DNA of 64,000 nt from Panopea generosa (GCA_029582155.1 CM055909.1:47928412-47992411), one strand, 5' to 3'; positions 21,853-35,760 are shown, numbered from the stretch's first letter. Notes: generated by a model from the sequence alone, not told the origin. Numbers and translations are program-made.

Positions 21853-23200
21853 TGTGGTATTGAGACGACGCATCAGTCCACCTCTGCCAAGGATGAGCCT
21901 CATAAAAGTATGAATATACAGAATTAGTAATCTCGAAGTGTTTATAAAACGTCACACTAGTTTTGAAAAAAAGAGTAAAATATTTAACAATGATAAAAAT
22001 GATATGTCCTTCGTTGTTAAACCATTTAATTGATGAAATTAAAGCTCATTTTCAACAATAAGAACCTTTCAACCATTTACAAATTACCAATATGTTTATC
22101 TGGGACTGAGTGTAAAACTAATCTAACCCAATATAAACTAAAAATGTATATAGACTATTACTGCACTAAGCTCCTGATATAAACTGTGGTACAATAAGTT
22201 CATATTGCATATCTCGGACATATAAACTCGTAAAGAAAGAATGTTCTTATGTTTGAACATTTATAGAAAATGCCGTGTGACCTTTGAAAGTGTCCAACAA
22301 CGAGTGCTTCGTTTTAAAACTACTGTGAAATAGCCCGGCATTTTATGATAGATATCCATATTTCAAGATATAAATGAGCCATTGAAAGAAGAATGTGATA
22401 TTTAAATGATGTTTAATTCAGAATAACGACTTTTTGTCAAACATTATTTACAGCTTTACAGTATATGTGAATATATGAACTCATTTATAAATAATTGTTA
22501 ATCATTAATATACTATAATTGAAATGGATAACTTATGATTAGGTTATAAACCTGGAATCATTAATAAACTGTAATGTTTTGCTTTGTTTATATTTTGTAC
22601 TTGATGTTGCTTGTAGTGAATGTTTGTGTAGATAACTTGGTGTTAATATGTTGTATTCAACGGCCAGGTGACCTTGAGGTGTTTAAAAGTAAATACCTCT
22701 GCATGAATATGAAAAAGTATACATATCTATAACCTTGTCATTCAGTATTGATTCTCGCTCAAGTATCCAAGTAGAATATACAGGTATCAGGGGCGGTTCC
22801 AAGGTTTCAGTCTAGAGGAGCGCACTTAGGGGTTGCAACACAAAATCTAAATGGACACACATGTTTTTCAGTAGAAATATAGTGGACTTTGATAACATGA
22901 TGATTGATATATAACATTGCGTCTCATTGACATTCATCAGAGATTGGTGTGCTTGAGTAATGGTTAATCTTCAAAATTTTATTACAAAAGTTTTGTTTGG
23001 TAATACAATAAAGTTACTGCTGAATAATGCTGAATTACTGCTATGTTGTGTTGAAATAGTTTTGTATGTACTGTTGCAACCATTAACTTTTAACTACAAA
23101 CAATTCTCAAAATCATGTTTGATGAATAAACTTTTAATAACAGAGTTACTAATTACGATTTTAACTTAACTATTATTAAAATTTAACTATTGAGACTTGT
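21853..23200. other. Intergenic stretch, AT-rich
   Basis: The first 50 bp continue the SINE-like repeat. After that I see no recognisable feature apart from 'caggggcggttcca' at 22788, which resembles hAT-type terminal sequence but has no partner end. Confidence 0.4.
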
Positions 23201-23204
23201 TCTC

Positions 23205-25244
23205 ACAAATCAAGATCAACAGGCATGAGGCGTCTTGAAACTTCATTTCTATGTGCTCGGGCATCAATGTATTGTGGTGGAACTTAACTAATTTAGCATG
23301 CAAGTTTTGCCAGAATTCAATATTTGGTAAAACTCTTTCAACATTCATTCCTTTTGGTGACCAAATGACAAAGTCACAATAATCATCTTTACAGATGCAA
23401 TCTGCATTTGTATTTGATAATAGTACTTATGTCCCTTTTTTAAAGATGGGACCCCATTTATGATAGAATAGCACAAACGGTTTCTCTGCATTGGTTTAAT
23501 ATTGTCTATATCTTTGGGGTCTGTTCCTGTCAATACCATTGGACACTTTATCTCAAGAACTCCTTTGAGATTATTGTCCCTGTCATAAACAAGGCCATCA
23601 GGGCTGCATCCTAGTTCTGGATAATCCGTATTTATCCAGAACCCACTCTTCGAAACATGGAATTGTGACTGGTCAAGTTCGGATATATAGTTACTGAATG
23701 CTTTGTCTTCATTTTCTCTTCCATATCGAATACTTTTTAGATTGGGCAATTTTTTGCCCCACAGGATTCTGTTTAAAAGATTGAATTTCCCTCTTGCAGA
23801 ATGTGTTGTAGTTATATCTTTGGCTACAGAGGCAGTTATTCTGCAGAATCGACAACTTTGCCAAAGTTCTGATTCTGAATGATCCCTTGTATTTTGCACT
23901 TCAAAGGGATCAGTTCTATCAGCTGAATTCATCAACAAAATTGACGCATTTGTTCTGTCCTTCAACAACTGAAAATCTACCTCATAATCAGCGTACTCAA
24001 TTTCAAGTATCTGGCTAAACATGCTGGTTGAGCCAGAATTTGGCAGAGATGCTGCAAAGTTGTGACGAAACTGGTGTCATCCATTTGAACATCACACGAC
24101 AGTGGATTGAAATGTTCATACCTATCGGCCTTCAATTACTTTTTGTAAGAAGAAGTGTGGCATTGCTGTGGGTCTCTTTTTGATTTCCTACCAACATTCC
24201 ATGTGCATTGCCTGCTGGTAGAGGCACATGGTTCATACCCAAATTGAATAGAACAGTCTTCAAGGGCAAACAGTAATGCATCATTAACCTTTCCAGGTGG
24301 TGTTGCAAACGTAAGCGACGCATTGTAGACTACATTTTGTGTGTAGGAAGCCATAATTGTGTTTTTTAAAAAATAACGTCCTTCTTTACTTTTGTCATTC
24401 ACATTTTTAACATGTCCTCTAGCAAAATACTGGCGTCCTTTCAACATTGGCTTAGACGTGTTAAAATCTGTAATTGTGTCCTCAATATCACTGTCGTTGA
24501 TGTTGAACACTTTTGCCGTTGAAATTATATGTTCGTATATTCTGCCATAGCAGAATCCCTTTGGGATGCTCGCCGACCGGAAATTACTCCATCCATTTGT
24601 TGGCAGGACGGGAACAGTTGCAGTATTTTCGCTGTTTCTGGTAGAGGATAACGTTTCACTGACTTTATACCATTTTCCTCCATCGACTTGAATAACTATA
24701 TATGTGATCTTTGATTCAATGCATTCCAAACACCTGAAATATACAACAGAAATAGAAACAATATGTGACATTTTTAAGATATTTTATTGTAAAATTCAAT
24801 AAACATATGATGAGAAGGGAAACTAATAAAAAATTAAAGAAAATAAATCCAACAACGTTTCTGTACGTTATTGTTAAATATTTACAGTTTATAAAATGTG
24901 GGTGGGGTGTGCAATTTGTCTGAATTAAGTATTAAAAAAAAAAAGGAATGTATATAATACGGAAGTGTTATTTTCATAGCAGTTATCGTAAACAAAGAAT
25001 AAAAAAACACAAACACTAATACGTGTACATGTTTAACATACTAAAACAATATCGAAAATAAACAAATACATATGCAACGCAAATCATTCGTCGTCTCGTT
25101 TGTTTACACTTACCTTTTCACTAAATCATTCTTTTCCCCTGTAACTAATAGCCCTCGGCATTTTAACCAGCGTTTCTACTCACATACAGAATGTTCTGCA
25201 ATGAAAATTGTGTGCACTACGTAGTACGCATAACACAAAAACAT
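23205..25244 (-). pseudogene. SAP + YqaJ-type exonuclease gene, broken by frameshifts and a stop
   Basis: Minus strand. Exon 1 runs from ATG at 25244 to the donor after 25114 and encodes a SAP-like helix pair (KRWLKCRGLLVTGEKNDLVKR) just after an in-frame TAG. The intron ends in an AG before 24733, and splicing joins AG|G in frame. Exon 2 (24733 to about 23205) begins CLECIESK, includes GRQYFARGHVKNV and ALLFALED, then the YqaJ/lambda-exonuclease-like domain: WQSCRFCRITAS, YGRENEDKA, SKSGFWIN..YPELGCSPDGLV, LEIKCP, YYYQIQMQIA. GCSPDG and EIK supply the nuclease metal site. Frames change near 24135, 24025 and 23400; the last continues as YCDFVIWSPKGMNVERVLP. The SWIM zinc ligands expected before ALLFALED are missing. 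Related proteins in molluscs and cnidarians are probably transposon- or virus-derived. Confidence 0.75.
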
Positions 25245-25468
25245 GACGTCACTGCCGACTTCTGCTATACCTTCCTTATCTGTATAAAATAAATGAAGCG
25301 TAAACACTGACGGACTGTGCCTACCGAGGTACATATATCATTTTACAATATATACTTACACAACAACATATAACGCCGCGTTAGTGTGTTTTCTTTCATT
25401 ACATAACTGCCACAGTAGGTATCTTTTAGTAGCATTTAGAGGATTTTACTTTTCATTTCTGAAGCAGT

Positions 25469-28400
25469 ATGTCTGGAGCCGAATCTGTAGTACCACGTGG
25501 AGAGCTGCATGCGTTTGTTGTTCGATGCATGTGTGCTGTGGATGTAACAGTAAGTCATGCTGAGGCGCTTGCCGATCTTCTCGTTTCGGCAGACTACAGG
25601 GGTCACTATAGTCACGGACTGAATAGACTAGGTAAGACTACGCTGTATTTAATATCAATGTGAAATGAGAAGCACCGCAGTGTTCTCGTAACGTTACAGG
25701 CATAATACCACCATTTCAATGCTCATTTTTTATTTGTATGGCATTATTGAAGTATTTTGAACATTTTGAAAGCATTGTCATGTTTGAATTGTGAATTTAA
25801 AAAAAAATGATGCTTAGACATTGGGGTATGAATACATGATTTCGGAAGTATACTTTCACTTTGTCAACAGTGTACACACTGAGCAGAAAAAAAATCTTAT
25901 AATCTATATAAAATCTCTTGCAGGACAGAGTTTTTGGACCTATGATGTAGTCTACTACCCTGTCCTTAGATGAAATTTTAAGTTTATGCTATGGACCTTC
26001 CGCTCAATGTCTACATTACAGGTGCCATGCACGTGTGCACGAATTATAGAACAATAATATTATGATTACATTATATAAGTCCAATTTGTATGAAAACTTT
26101 TCTTGTAGAGTTGTTGTTTCTTTGATTTTTGAAGATTAATGATGAAGAAGGTGAAACTCCATCTTCGTTAGGAGTATACACAACAGATCATTGGCAACCC
26201 TGAAGATTAGGCTACGGACAGGGAGAAGTATGGTCGTAGAGTAGTTGTTGTGACTCAGGATCATGTTGTCGTTTACCCTCGATTTCGTGTTTTATACTTG
26301 ACCATGTCGACCTTCCTGAATTGATTGCGTATTTAATTTGCTTCGTTTATGCATATACAAGTTTTTATTATTATTATATATGTTTGGTGTTTAAACATAT
26401 ACATGTATTAATCGTATTTGAAATCAAACTGAGATAAAAGAAAATAAGGTTGAAAAGTTGTATGTTTGAATTTGAACAAAGCAACAAAATCTTATTGCAG
26501 ATCAAATTGCACAAGTACGTTTCTTGTGACACATTCTCTCGTCTCATTTCCCTTTTTTTTTATCTAGTATGAAAGTTATCAGTTACTTGCAGAGATGGGG
26601 TGTGCTCGGGTACTGGTTAACCTTTCAGGATCCCAGGAAACAGTTAGTAGGTTAACTGATCGTCTGTTAGCCCTCGATGGCATAAAAATGACGCTAAATA
26701 TTCAATCAATCAATCATTTATCTAATATACACGTTTCAAAGATGGATAAAATGATGATATTATCAAAATCACAATAAAACTATTTTTTTTTTTTTATCCA
26801 ATTAGATTTATGATTCTTTTGTCTTTAAAAACTCTTCAAAATTTAAATCAACGTCTCTGAAAAAGTTCTTTTATTCAGGACTATCTGCCAAGACCATCTT
26901 TGTATTGATGAGTATGCCTTTACTTCCCTCCAGGGTTAAGAAATTCCGCATATCATTATTACTACACAAAGTAGTTCCTTGGTTAAATACATTTATCAAA
27001 AGAGTCTATGATTGAATAGCGTACTCCTTTTTTTGTGGTTGACTCTTTGAAGTTAGCCATCATGCTTTCTGTTATGCGTCAACCGGAATGACTGGAGACT
27101 TAATGATTGCAAATTTTCACTTAAGTCAATAACGGTTAGAGTTGTATAATTTATTATTTATTATTATTTTGATGTCTTGGCTTTTGCCAAATCTTCGAGT
27201 AAAGCGTCACGTTTTACATATGCTAGTATATTATCTGAACATGTCTGTGTTTTACACCATATGCATGTTGACGTATTCGTAATAATAATAGTCTGGCGGG
27301 GAATACTTTATTTACGTCTTGTTTTACGATGCGTCAACTTGAGACGAGCGAGGTCGGACATATCCGTTAACAAGATGAATTTGGCTACTAATTTTCAAGG
27401 CGGTGATTTCTAATGGCACTTTCTTTGTATGTATTTGATATGATTTGTCTGTATATTGATTGTGTTTATGATGTTTGGAGTGACTGTGTTCATTGGATGC
27501 TATATGCACGTCTCTTGTTGTATTCGATAAAACCATTTATAGAAATTCGAAACTCCTCTCCAGTTTATCCACCATTGCAATATGTATATTTCAGATATGT
27601 ATGTTGTCGATGTCACCACGAAGACCACATCATGTGAAGGAGAACCTAAAGTAGTGAAAGAAACAGCGGCGACTGCTCTAGTGGACGGAGACAATGTACT
27701 AGGTAAAGGCATAACCACAGTCACACGATACATTCAGCTACTTAAATTTAAAACAACCATGATTTTCATATTTATGTTGAAGGAATGATATTTCACTATG
27801 TATGTTGACTCTCAAAATGCCTGTGATATTTTCAGAAACATTACAATTATTTCGAAATGGATTGGATATTATTTGACTTTTGACAATTTTTAAAGAACTA
27901 CATCTGATAGAAAAGATCTCTTGGAAGTAAAAAACAAGACAAGAAGAAAACATGAACGGTTTTATTGATATATGCAACATCCAAGGTAACATTTCTCCCG
28001 CATAAGCGACAATCTATTATCCAGCATTACTGAATAGGCTAATAGGCTAAAAACATAATTAGACCTAAAAAGCATAGAACAGAATCTTCCGGCAAGTCCT
28101 ATTACCCTTGTAGATTTATAAAAGCAGCGCTGTTCACCGGCAGAATTTGTTCGTGATACCGTTGACGTAAATGAATAAAAGAATTAATGTCATTCGTTTT
28201 GCAATTCACTTTAATACCGTGCATAAATTTATTTTTAAGGACCAGTGGTCGGTCGATTTTGCATGGATTTGGCAATTGAGAAGGCGAAAACGGCTGGCAT
28301 AGGATGGGTGTCTGCACGAGGTACGAATACCCGTATAATTGACATAAAAGATCAATATTTTTCTTTGTGTGTGCATCTAGTCACAAACTATGATGTTAAA

Positions 28401-31400
28401 GCTATAGTAATACAGGTCTTAAACTTATCTATAATAAAACAATAAAAAATAATATATGTAAAATTACTGTATAGCTTGCTCTATTTCTTCTTGATTTGAC
28501 AAATGCATCATATTGTCGATTTGCTAATAAAACTTGAAAACTTGATCTGAAGTTTTCAATCGATTATTTTGATAACGTCTGCACATATTTGTTAAACGTT
28601 TGGATAACAGTCAAATTAAATCCAAACGCACACACTCAAGTCAGTAATTGCTCTATTGATTGATTAGACATGTTATTGATTGACAGGTTCAAACCATTTT
28701 GGAATCGCAGGATGGTACGGCATACGTGCGACTGAACACGGTTTGCTGGTAAACAATTGCATTTCTTTATTTTTCATATTTGGTGTTTACAAATGATTCA
28801 CTGAGTCCGGCTAGCTTAAATCAAAATTATGTCTGTCAATCCAGTTCGAATTCGAACCGGGCCACAATCTATGTGGTGAACTGTTACAAACAATTCATAA
28901 CGCTTACTATTCGAACAAATATGAACTGCTCTTCGGTCATGAGTTTCCAATCTCTGGTGATGTATTCAGTGACTTGCAGAGATAACATGTGTCCAGTACT
29001 TATAAACCACCCAGCCGATCACCGGAACAATAGTCAGGTGCGCGGACGCCAGCAAGTATTTGAATACTGTTCAAAAAGGTGCATCACATACCAAAAACAA
29101 CAACAACAACAACATAATAGAAAAAAAGAATTTAATAAAAATACTCTTTTTTTATTGTTATGATTGTTATATATATATTCGGACAGTGTTGTTGTTTTTT
29201 GGTTAGATGATGATATTGTGAATGTAATATTGAAAAATATAAGGGAGATGACAGTTAATAAGAAAGACACATGATGAAAAAAAGGAGTTACAATTATTGT
29301 AGATTTTTTTCTATTGCAGGGCATGGCCTTTACGAATACATCTCCTCTGATGGTACCGACAAGAGCGAAGCAGGTAAACATATGCGTTTTATGTACGAAT
29401 AAAGAGTTGTTTCAATTTCTGAGTGTTTTATCTAAAAATGTGTTTATGGACCAAATGTCAGAAACGACAATGCTATTTTCAATATCAAAACAAAATAACA
29501 GCTTGCAGAATGCTCTTTTGTCAAATTCCATGAATTTGATATTCAAAGTATGGTACAATACTGACCCAAAATTTACGTCACATATCATAAAACCATTTTA
29601 AATGAGCAATTGAAATAAAAGAAACGAATGAGGCAATATGACATAAAAATCATAACCAAGCGGCATACGAAACGTCATCATATACACACACGCGAAATAC
29701 AAGAGTTTAAAGTGTACATCTTTAAGACGATAGTCCGGCAGTACTATTTTACTTACTGATACCGCCTAGTTTTATAATGTTATGACGGAGAAATAGCGAA
29801 TTAGTGTGTGTGTGTAGGTGGGGTGGGAGGCGTGGAGAGGGGAGTATAGTAGAGAGATTGATGGCCGCATGTTGCTTGGTGTTGCGGGTTCAATGTCCAG
29901 CTCAATCCGATAAAAAAAACACAATCAGGGCTCAAGAGCCGCTCATATAAGCTCCTTGCAATCAAGTTAAAATAAATTAGTATAAACGGAATAAGATTCA
30001 CTCTAATACTTGAACTAGATTTAAATCCCGAGTGGTTGTCATACATTGCTATCATTCAGGTGGCCCCTGTTGTCATTTATGTTGTATTTATCTGCATTAT
30101 TTTTCCATTGAACGAGAGCTGTTGTTGTGGCTCTGGCTGTGTTTTTGAATACTACGTCCTGTTTCGTTTAATTGTATTTTCTTATTGTTTATTGTATTGT
30201 CAGTAACTTAAATACACGATAGTGAGATAAGTGTATAATGGATTGATTGTGTGTGTGTACTTTTTGCAGGGGGTCATGGGCACGAATCCAATTTGTGTAG
30301 CAGCTCCCGGAAAAGATGGGGACAGTTTTGTCCTGGATATGGCCACCACGTCCGTGGCATTAGGCAAAGTATATATACATTACCTTACGTTGTTTAAATC
30401 TGAACTCGGTAATAGCTTTTAATGGCGTGAATATGAATATCTTGTTGTGGTGTTTGTTTATTTAGATCCACATAATTTAAGATTCAGCCACGCTTGGAGT
30501 ATTGCCATCGTGATAATGGATTTGACGGAAAGACTGTTAAAGTTATGTTCAAACCCACATCATACAACTGTATATGAAATGGATAATAAATCCAGTTGAA
30601 ATGTTGTATTTACTAGTAAAAATGTACATTACCGATTGATATTGTGTTATAACTAGTAAAGTTGCAACAATACTGTCTAAACATGTGCCTCGTTGTTTTG
30701 GCCTATACTGTTGTATTTTAGTGGGGTTTGGGGGGAGTTAGCAGCATTATTATTCGTTTGTCTTAAAAGAGAAATGGTAAAACATATTCGAGGCGGGGTA
30801 ATAATACAGCGTTGGTCGTTCAAAAACAAGCACCATGCAAAACACCATGCTCTAAAAGTAGTTAACAATGCGTCCTAATACATTTTGCAACTGTTTCAGA
30901 TTGAATTAGCCGATCGTAAAGACCAGGCGATACCAGAAGGATGGGCTCTTGACAAGGACGGCAATGCTATAACAGATCCTAAGCAAGCCAATGGATTATG
31001 TCCCTTGGGAGGAGCAGAAAAAACATGTAATATTTTTAATGACATGAATCATCATAGCTTTTTCTTTATTCGGCGCTGGGCCTGATTAGCTCAGTCAGTA
31101 GCGCGCCTGACTATAAAGTTCGAATCCCTGACCGGCAACAGTTTTCTTGATGATTGATACACGACATTGTGTCTCATTATCATTTGTTTCTCACCGCTGA
31201 TTCAAGTGGGAAAGTTATCAGTTACTTGTGGAGATGGGATGTGCTCGAGTAATGATTAACCATTCAGCATCCTAGGAAACAGTGATAGGGTTAACTGATC
31301 GTCTGTTTACCCTCAACGGCATACAAATGACGCTAAATATCCAATCAATCAATATTCAATCTTTATTCGGCATTGTATGATAATGTCTTTACACTTCAAC

Positions 31401-33731
31401 TTATTTATAAAGGAACATTGGTATAATGTCTCGCCTAATGCAACAACGGATGCCATTGTTTAACACTATTGCTTCAGGAGGGCCACAAAGTAGATAAAAC
31501 GAGTCACGAATCTTCTTGTTATTTTTTTTTCTTTAAAGCCCAGCTTTAAATAATTTTACGTATTGAATTTTAATACCGAGTTCTTCAAATATATCAATAT
31601 ATGTGTTTAGCTGGCTACAAAGGGTTTGGACTTGCAATGATGGTAGAGATATTTTGTGGAATACTCAGTGGATCTATGTACGGACCCCACGTCAGAAAGT
31701 GGAAGGAATCACATCGGCAAGCGGACTTGGTACGTCATTAGTAATGTCGTGTAGTTTTATTGGACGGACAAAAACAAAATTGGTTAAAAAATAATAAGAA
31801 CATAGAAACTCAAACACTAAAAGTATTTGTAAAATTACTACAAAATAGAATCTGTTAGGGTCAAAATTTTTTCGCAACTTTTAACATTTTACCCACATTT
31901 TTTTTATTTTTGACCTTGAATTTGACCTTGAACTTTATATTAAAAAAACAACAACTATACTTTTCAAAGATTAATCTGTATAGAGGTTGTGACTGTTGTT
32001 TTCATTTTGGTGGCCATCTTGGATTTATTGGATGGCCACAACTTATGCCGATTTATGCCGGTGGTTTCTTGACAAACATTTTGGTATACAACATTGCTTG
32101 TTGCAATAACTGTCCTGGTTCATCATTTGCTACACCCTGACTGTCACCCTATTATTGGGTTTAAGCCCTGTTGCCACTTTTACTGTATTGTATGCACCCA
32201 ACGTATTGTGGTTATTTTGTATATCTATTACGTTTTTGATGTTATGGGGGTTGTTTAGCCCTCGATGGTATAAAAATGACGCCGAATACTCAATCAATCA
32301 ATCAATCAATCAATCATTTTCTACTTGGTTCAGTTCACTTAGTGTACAATCTCTTTGTTTTGTCTATTCATCCTAGTAATATATGGTTTGCTTGATATAT
32401 GCATTACACTGTATAATGTATCAATCCGCCTTTAATGCAATTAAAAACAGGTGTGAACTCTAATTACATTTGTTTCCGCTTCACTGCTTTATTGCTATAG
32501 TATGTATGATTATATGTATGCTATTTTGGAAAAAAATATGTTTAACAGTTATAAATGATAATAATGATGATAATAATAACAATGACAACCTTTATAATAT
32601 TAGGTTACTTTTAATGCAGTCATGCATTTTACTGTCCAATTATAAAACTATTAAAACGGACATGTGAGTGTATTAATAGTTTATATTGATGTTGTTTGTA
32701 AACGAGATGGAGCATTAACGTTAACGTAAAATGCATATTTAACATCTTTTTCAGGGTCAATGTTTTGTGGCGATAAATCCAGAATCTTTCGATGATGGGT
32801 TTGCAGACAGAATGAGTGAACTGATGAACTATTGTCGTAATTTAGATCCAGTAAGTTCCGAAAAACACATGAAATACTGGTAATCGAACAATAAATAATT
32901 AACGTAGTAAGGACATACTGCGTATTTTACGCCTCACTTTTACTTTCTATTTTTATCAAGAGATATTTAATAGCCAAAATTACATGTTATTTTCAACGTA
33001 TTATGGACTTAGATAGAATATAATGCCATTTTAAACATACGTTTTCAACATATATATTATGTACTTTAATAAGATCCAATGCAAATTTCAACATTGTATG
33101 TACTTTAATAGGATCTGATGCCATTTTCAACATACGTATAATGTACTTTAATAGGATCCAAAAGGACTGGATACCATTTTCAACATATTATATACTTTAA
33201 TAGGATATAATGTCATTCTCAACATATTATGTACTTTAATAGGATCTAATGCCATTTTCAACATCATATGTAGAGCTCTACTTTAATAGGATCTAATGTC
33301 ATTTTCAACATACTATGTAATTTAATAGGATTTAATGTCATTTCAACATATTATGTACTAATAGGAGTCAATGTCATTTTCAACATACTATGTACTTCAA
33401 AAGGATCTAGTGCCATTTTCAACAATTTGTGTACTTTAATATGATCTAATTCCATTTTCAACTTACTTCACACTTTAACAGGATCGGTTACGCGTCTGAC
33501 TATCAATCCAGGGGTCGTGAGTTCGAATCCCCCAACCGGCAACAGTCTCCGTGATGATTGATATACGAAATTGCGTCTCATTATCATTTGTCTCTCACCA
33601 CTGATTCAAGAGGGAAAGTTATCAGTTACTTACGGAGACGAGGTGTGCTCGAGTACTGGTTAATCCCAGGAAATAGTGGTTAGGTTAACTGATCGTCTGT
33701 TAGCCCTCGATGGCATAAAAATGACGCTAAA

Positions 33732-33777
<46 letters not shown>

Positions 33778-35430
33778 TTTCAACATAATGATATAGCCTT
33801 TTTAATAAGCCGGTGCCGATTAGCTCAGTTGGTTACGCGTCTGACTATTAATCCAGGGGTCGTGAGTTCAAATCCCCCGCCCAGCAAGAGTTTCCATGAT
33901 GATTGATATACAACATTGTGTCTCATTATCATTTGTCTCTCACCACTGATTCAAGTGGGAAAGTTATCAGTTACTTGCGGAGATGGGATGTGCTCGAGTA
34001 CTGGTTTATCCCAGGAAACAGTCGTTAGATTAACTGATCGTCTATTAGCCCTCGATGTCATAAAAATGACGCTTAATATTCAATTAATCAATCAATCAAT
34101 TCAATAACAAGCAAATAGGTTGGGCCATTAGTTCTAACAACATTAATTGCAATCCTCAACTATTGTATAATACATCAGGTATTTTTTGATAATGAAACTT
34201 CCTTAATGTTATTGCTCGGCAAATGTCCGTCGGAAACGTAATACATAATAAAGGTGAAGCTACTAATCGCTTATTATATGTAATATATATATCAGGCTGA
34301 GGGCGAGACTGAAGTTCTTGTTGCCGGAGACCCTGAGAGAAAACACATGGAGAAATGTGATAAACAGGGAGGAATATTATACCATCCTAACCAAATAACA
34401 TTTGCCGTGAGTATAAGAAGCAGTGAACAATAAATTTCGTCAAACAGTCCCATATACTATTTCTGTGGAAACAATGTATAACACAAGGAGATAATATTGG
34501 AATCATAGAGCGCACTTGTCTGCTATATTCTTTTGTTTTATTTGTTTCCTAAGAATATTTCTATTTTCTGATATTTATTAAATGCACAAAACAAAACTGG
34601 TTAATTATTGATAACCAAATCATCGAACGCCTTCTAACTTAACTGGCATTTAACAACTAAAATTAAAGAAACAAAACACAATGCTAAACGAAAGTGTTTT
34701 CAATCCATTTGACAAATTAACAAAATGATTTAGTAAATTCAGTACATGCTTTATAAATACTGTTGATATTTTAATAATTACATAGCATTAATCTACACGT
34801 AAGTCAACATTTTTGTAATAAAGAATATTTTATTAATCAATATTGTATTTGTAACGTATTGATACTTAATAAAACAGAATACAATAATGTATGTTGGATA
34901 ATTTAGTTTGGATTTAAGTTTTATAAATAGGGTTTCGTCACAAATAGTGGCACATCAATACGTATGCATACATTGAACAAAACAAGAAATAAAAAAACGT
35001 ATGAGAGAACTCAAGTAGATATGCATGGACGGGAGTATATACGATATGTATATTATTAACAATATGGCACTCCTCTTCAAAATCTCCACAGACGTATATT
35101 TGACATAATCGTTTATTACATATAGGTTCATGTCGCTGTTACAATATCTGCCGTTGTTCTACCATCTGGTTAAAATTTAGTATCTGACCAATCTCAGGTA
35201 CTCGACTTTCCTAATCTGGCAGTACTAAGACTGAATACGAATTTAGTATGTATTTGGAACAAATTAAATAGTCACAAATATTTAAATTTTCCAAAGGATA
35301 GTATGGTTAACATTACATTTATAAAACTTTTGCATATACTTTATTTAGTTTAAATATATTACACAATTATTTCTCATTTCAGAATGACCTGGCTGCGAAA
35401 CTTAAAGTGGCTCCTATGAAAACATTGTGA
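25469..35430 (+). CDS. Ldh2-family NAD(P)-dependent dehydrogenase, gene A (11 exons, 355 aa)
   Basis: Exons: 25469-25631, 27595-27702, 28240-28320, 28687-28748, 29320-29373, 30270-30368, 30900-31026, 31611-31729, 32755-32850, 34296-34406, 35383-35430. All introns are GT/AG, and the 1068 nt stay in frame to TGA. PF02615 landmarks: ADYRGHYSHGLNRL (catalytic His about 49), ATALVDGDN (83-88 region), GSNHFGIAGWY (118-128), MAFTNTSP and PTR (exon 5), GTNP.CVAAPG and SFVLDMATTSVALGK (exon 6), IPEGWALD.DGN.ITDP (exon 7), PLGG, GYKGFGLAMMVEIFCGILSG (exon 8). The family reduces or oxidises 2-oxo/2-hydroxy acids (malate, L-lactate, sulfolactate, 2,3-diketogulonate) with NAD(P); this enzyme's substrate cannot be told from sequence. 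It lacks a signal peptide, so is probably cytosolic. Length is normal for the family. Confidence 0.92.
26571..26716 (+). mobile_element. 3' half of a tRNA-derived SINE, gene A intron 1
   Basis: Body from 'gttatcagttacttgcagag' to 'aaaaatgacgctaaatattc' plus a short (AATC)n tail, matching 31200-31360 and 33600-33780. The tRNA-like head is missing (5' truncated). Confidence 0.8.
31075..31365 (+). mobile_element. tRNA-derived SINE, gene A intron 7
   Basis: Head 'gattagctcagtcagtagcg' (A box) and 'gttcgaatccctg' (B box), then the body 'ctcaccgctgattcaagtgg' and an AATC-type tail. It does not fold as a normal tRNA (no matching acceptor stem), so I read it as a SINE. Confidence 0.85.
32247..32325 (+). 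mobile_element. 3' tail fragment of the same SINE, gene A intron 8
   Basis: 'tagccctcgatggtataaaa', 'atgacgccgaatactc' and (AATC)5. Only the last 80 bp of the SINE are present. Confidence 0.75.
33010..33480 (+). repeat. Degenerate 38-45-bp tandem array, gene A intron 9
   Basis: About 10 copies of a unit built from 'tactttaataggatctaatg' and 'ccattttcaacata', with variable spacing. It lies between exon 9 and a pair of SINEs. Gene B intron 9, the equivalent intron, also carries tandem arrays but of unrelated sequence. Confidence 0.85.
33484..33778 (+). mobile_element. tRNA-derived SINE, gene A intron 9, first of a pair
   Basis: Starts within the tRNA-like head ('ggttacgcgtctgactatca', 'gagttcgaatcccccaaccg'), then the body and (AATC)n tail. 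The A box is cut at its left edge, where it joins the end of the 40-bp array. Confidence 0.85.
33811..34105 (+). mobile_element. tRNA-derived SINE, gene A intron 9, second of a pair
   Basis: Full copy: 'gattagctcagttggttacg' A box, 'gagttcaaatcccccg' B box, body, AATC/AATTAATC tail. It lies about 33 bp after the tail of the first copy, in the same orientation. Confidence 0.88.
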
Positions 35431-35462
35431 ACGAACTGATATTAGTTGTTTTGTTTCCTGCA

Positions 35463-35468
35463 AATAAA
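35463..35468 (+). terminator. Poly(A) signal AATAAA of gene A
   Basis: AATAAA lies 33 bp after the TGA at 35428-35430, giving a very short 3' UTR. A longer 3' UTR using a later site is possible. Confidence 0.55.
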
Positions 35469-35614
35469 TTTGAAATGAAAAAAAATCTATAATAAGTACA
35501 TTTGTGTTTGTTACTGATACTGACCACTGTCTTTATTAAACATTATTACAGTGTGTTATTCTGAAATACGGTATGAATGGAATAGTACTTCATTTTAACA
35601 CATTTAAGGTAAGT

Positions 35615-35760
35615 TATGACATATCCAGTTTTATTGGTGGAGGAAGGTTGAGTAGAATCACTATCTCTCTAGAAATAATTGGCACACTTTCTCACATAAG
35701 GTTTTTATACCGGACAGAGCCCGAACCCATCATTTTAGCGTTGAAATGTAAGCGGTCATT
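35615..35760 (-). repeat. SINE-like dispersed repeat fragment
   Basis: 'ttttattggtggaggaaggt', 'gtagaatcac', 'ggcacactttctcacataag' and 'gagcccgaaccc' match the repeat at 20685-20820. The last block is part of a reversed B box. Confidence 0.5.

Noticed and set aside
22788..22850. hAT-type terminal-like sequence 'caggggcggttcca'
   Set aside because: No second end, target duplication or transposase found nearby.
33811..33890. Possible functional tRNA gene
   Set aside because: A and B boxes are present, but the acceptor stem does not pair and it continues into a SINE body with an AATC tail; several similar copies exist in the window.
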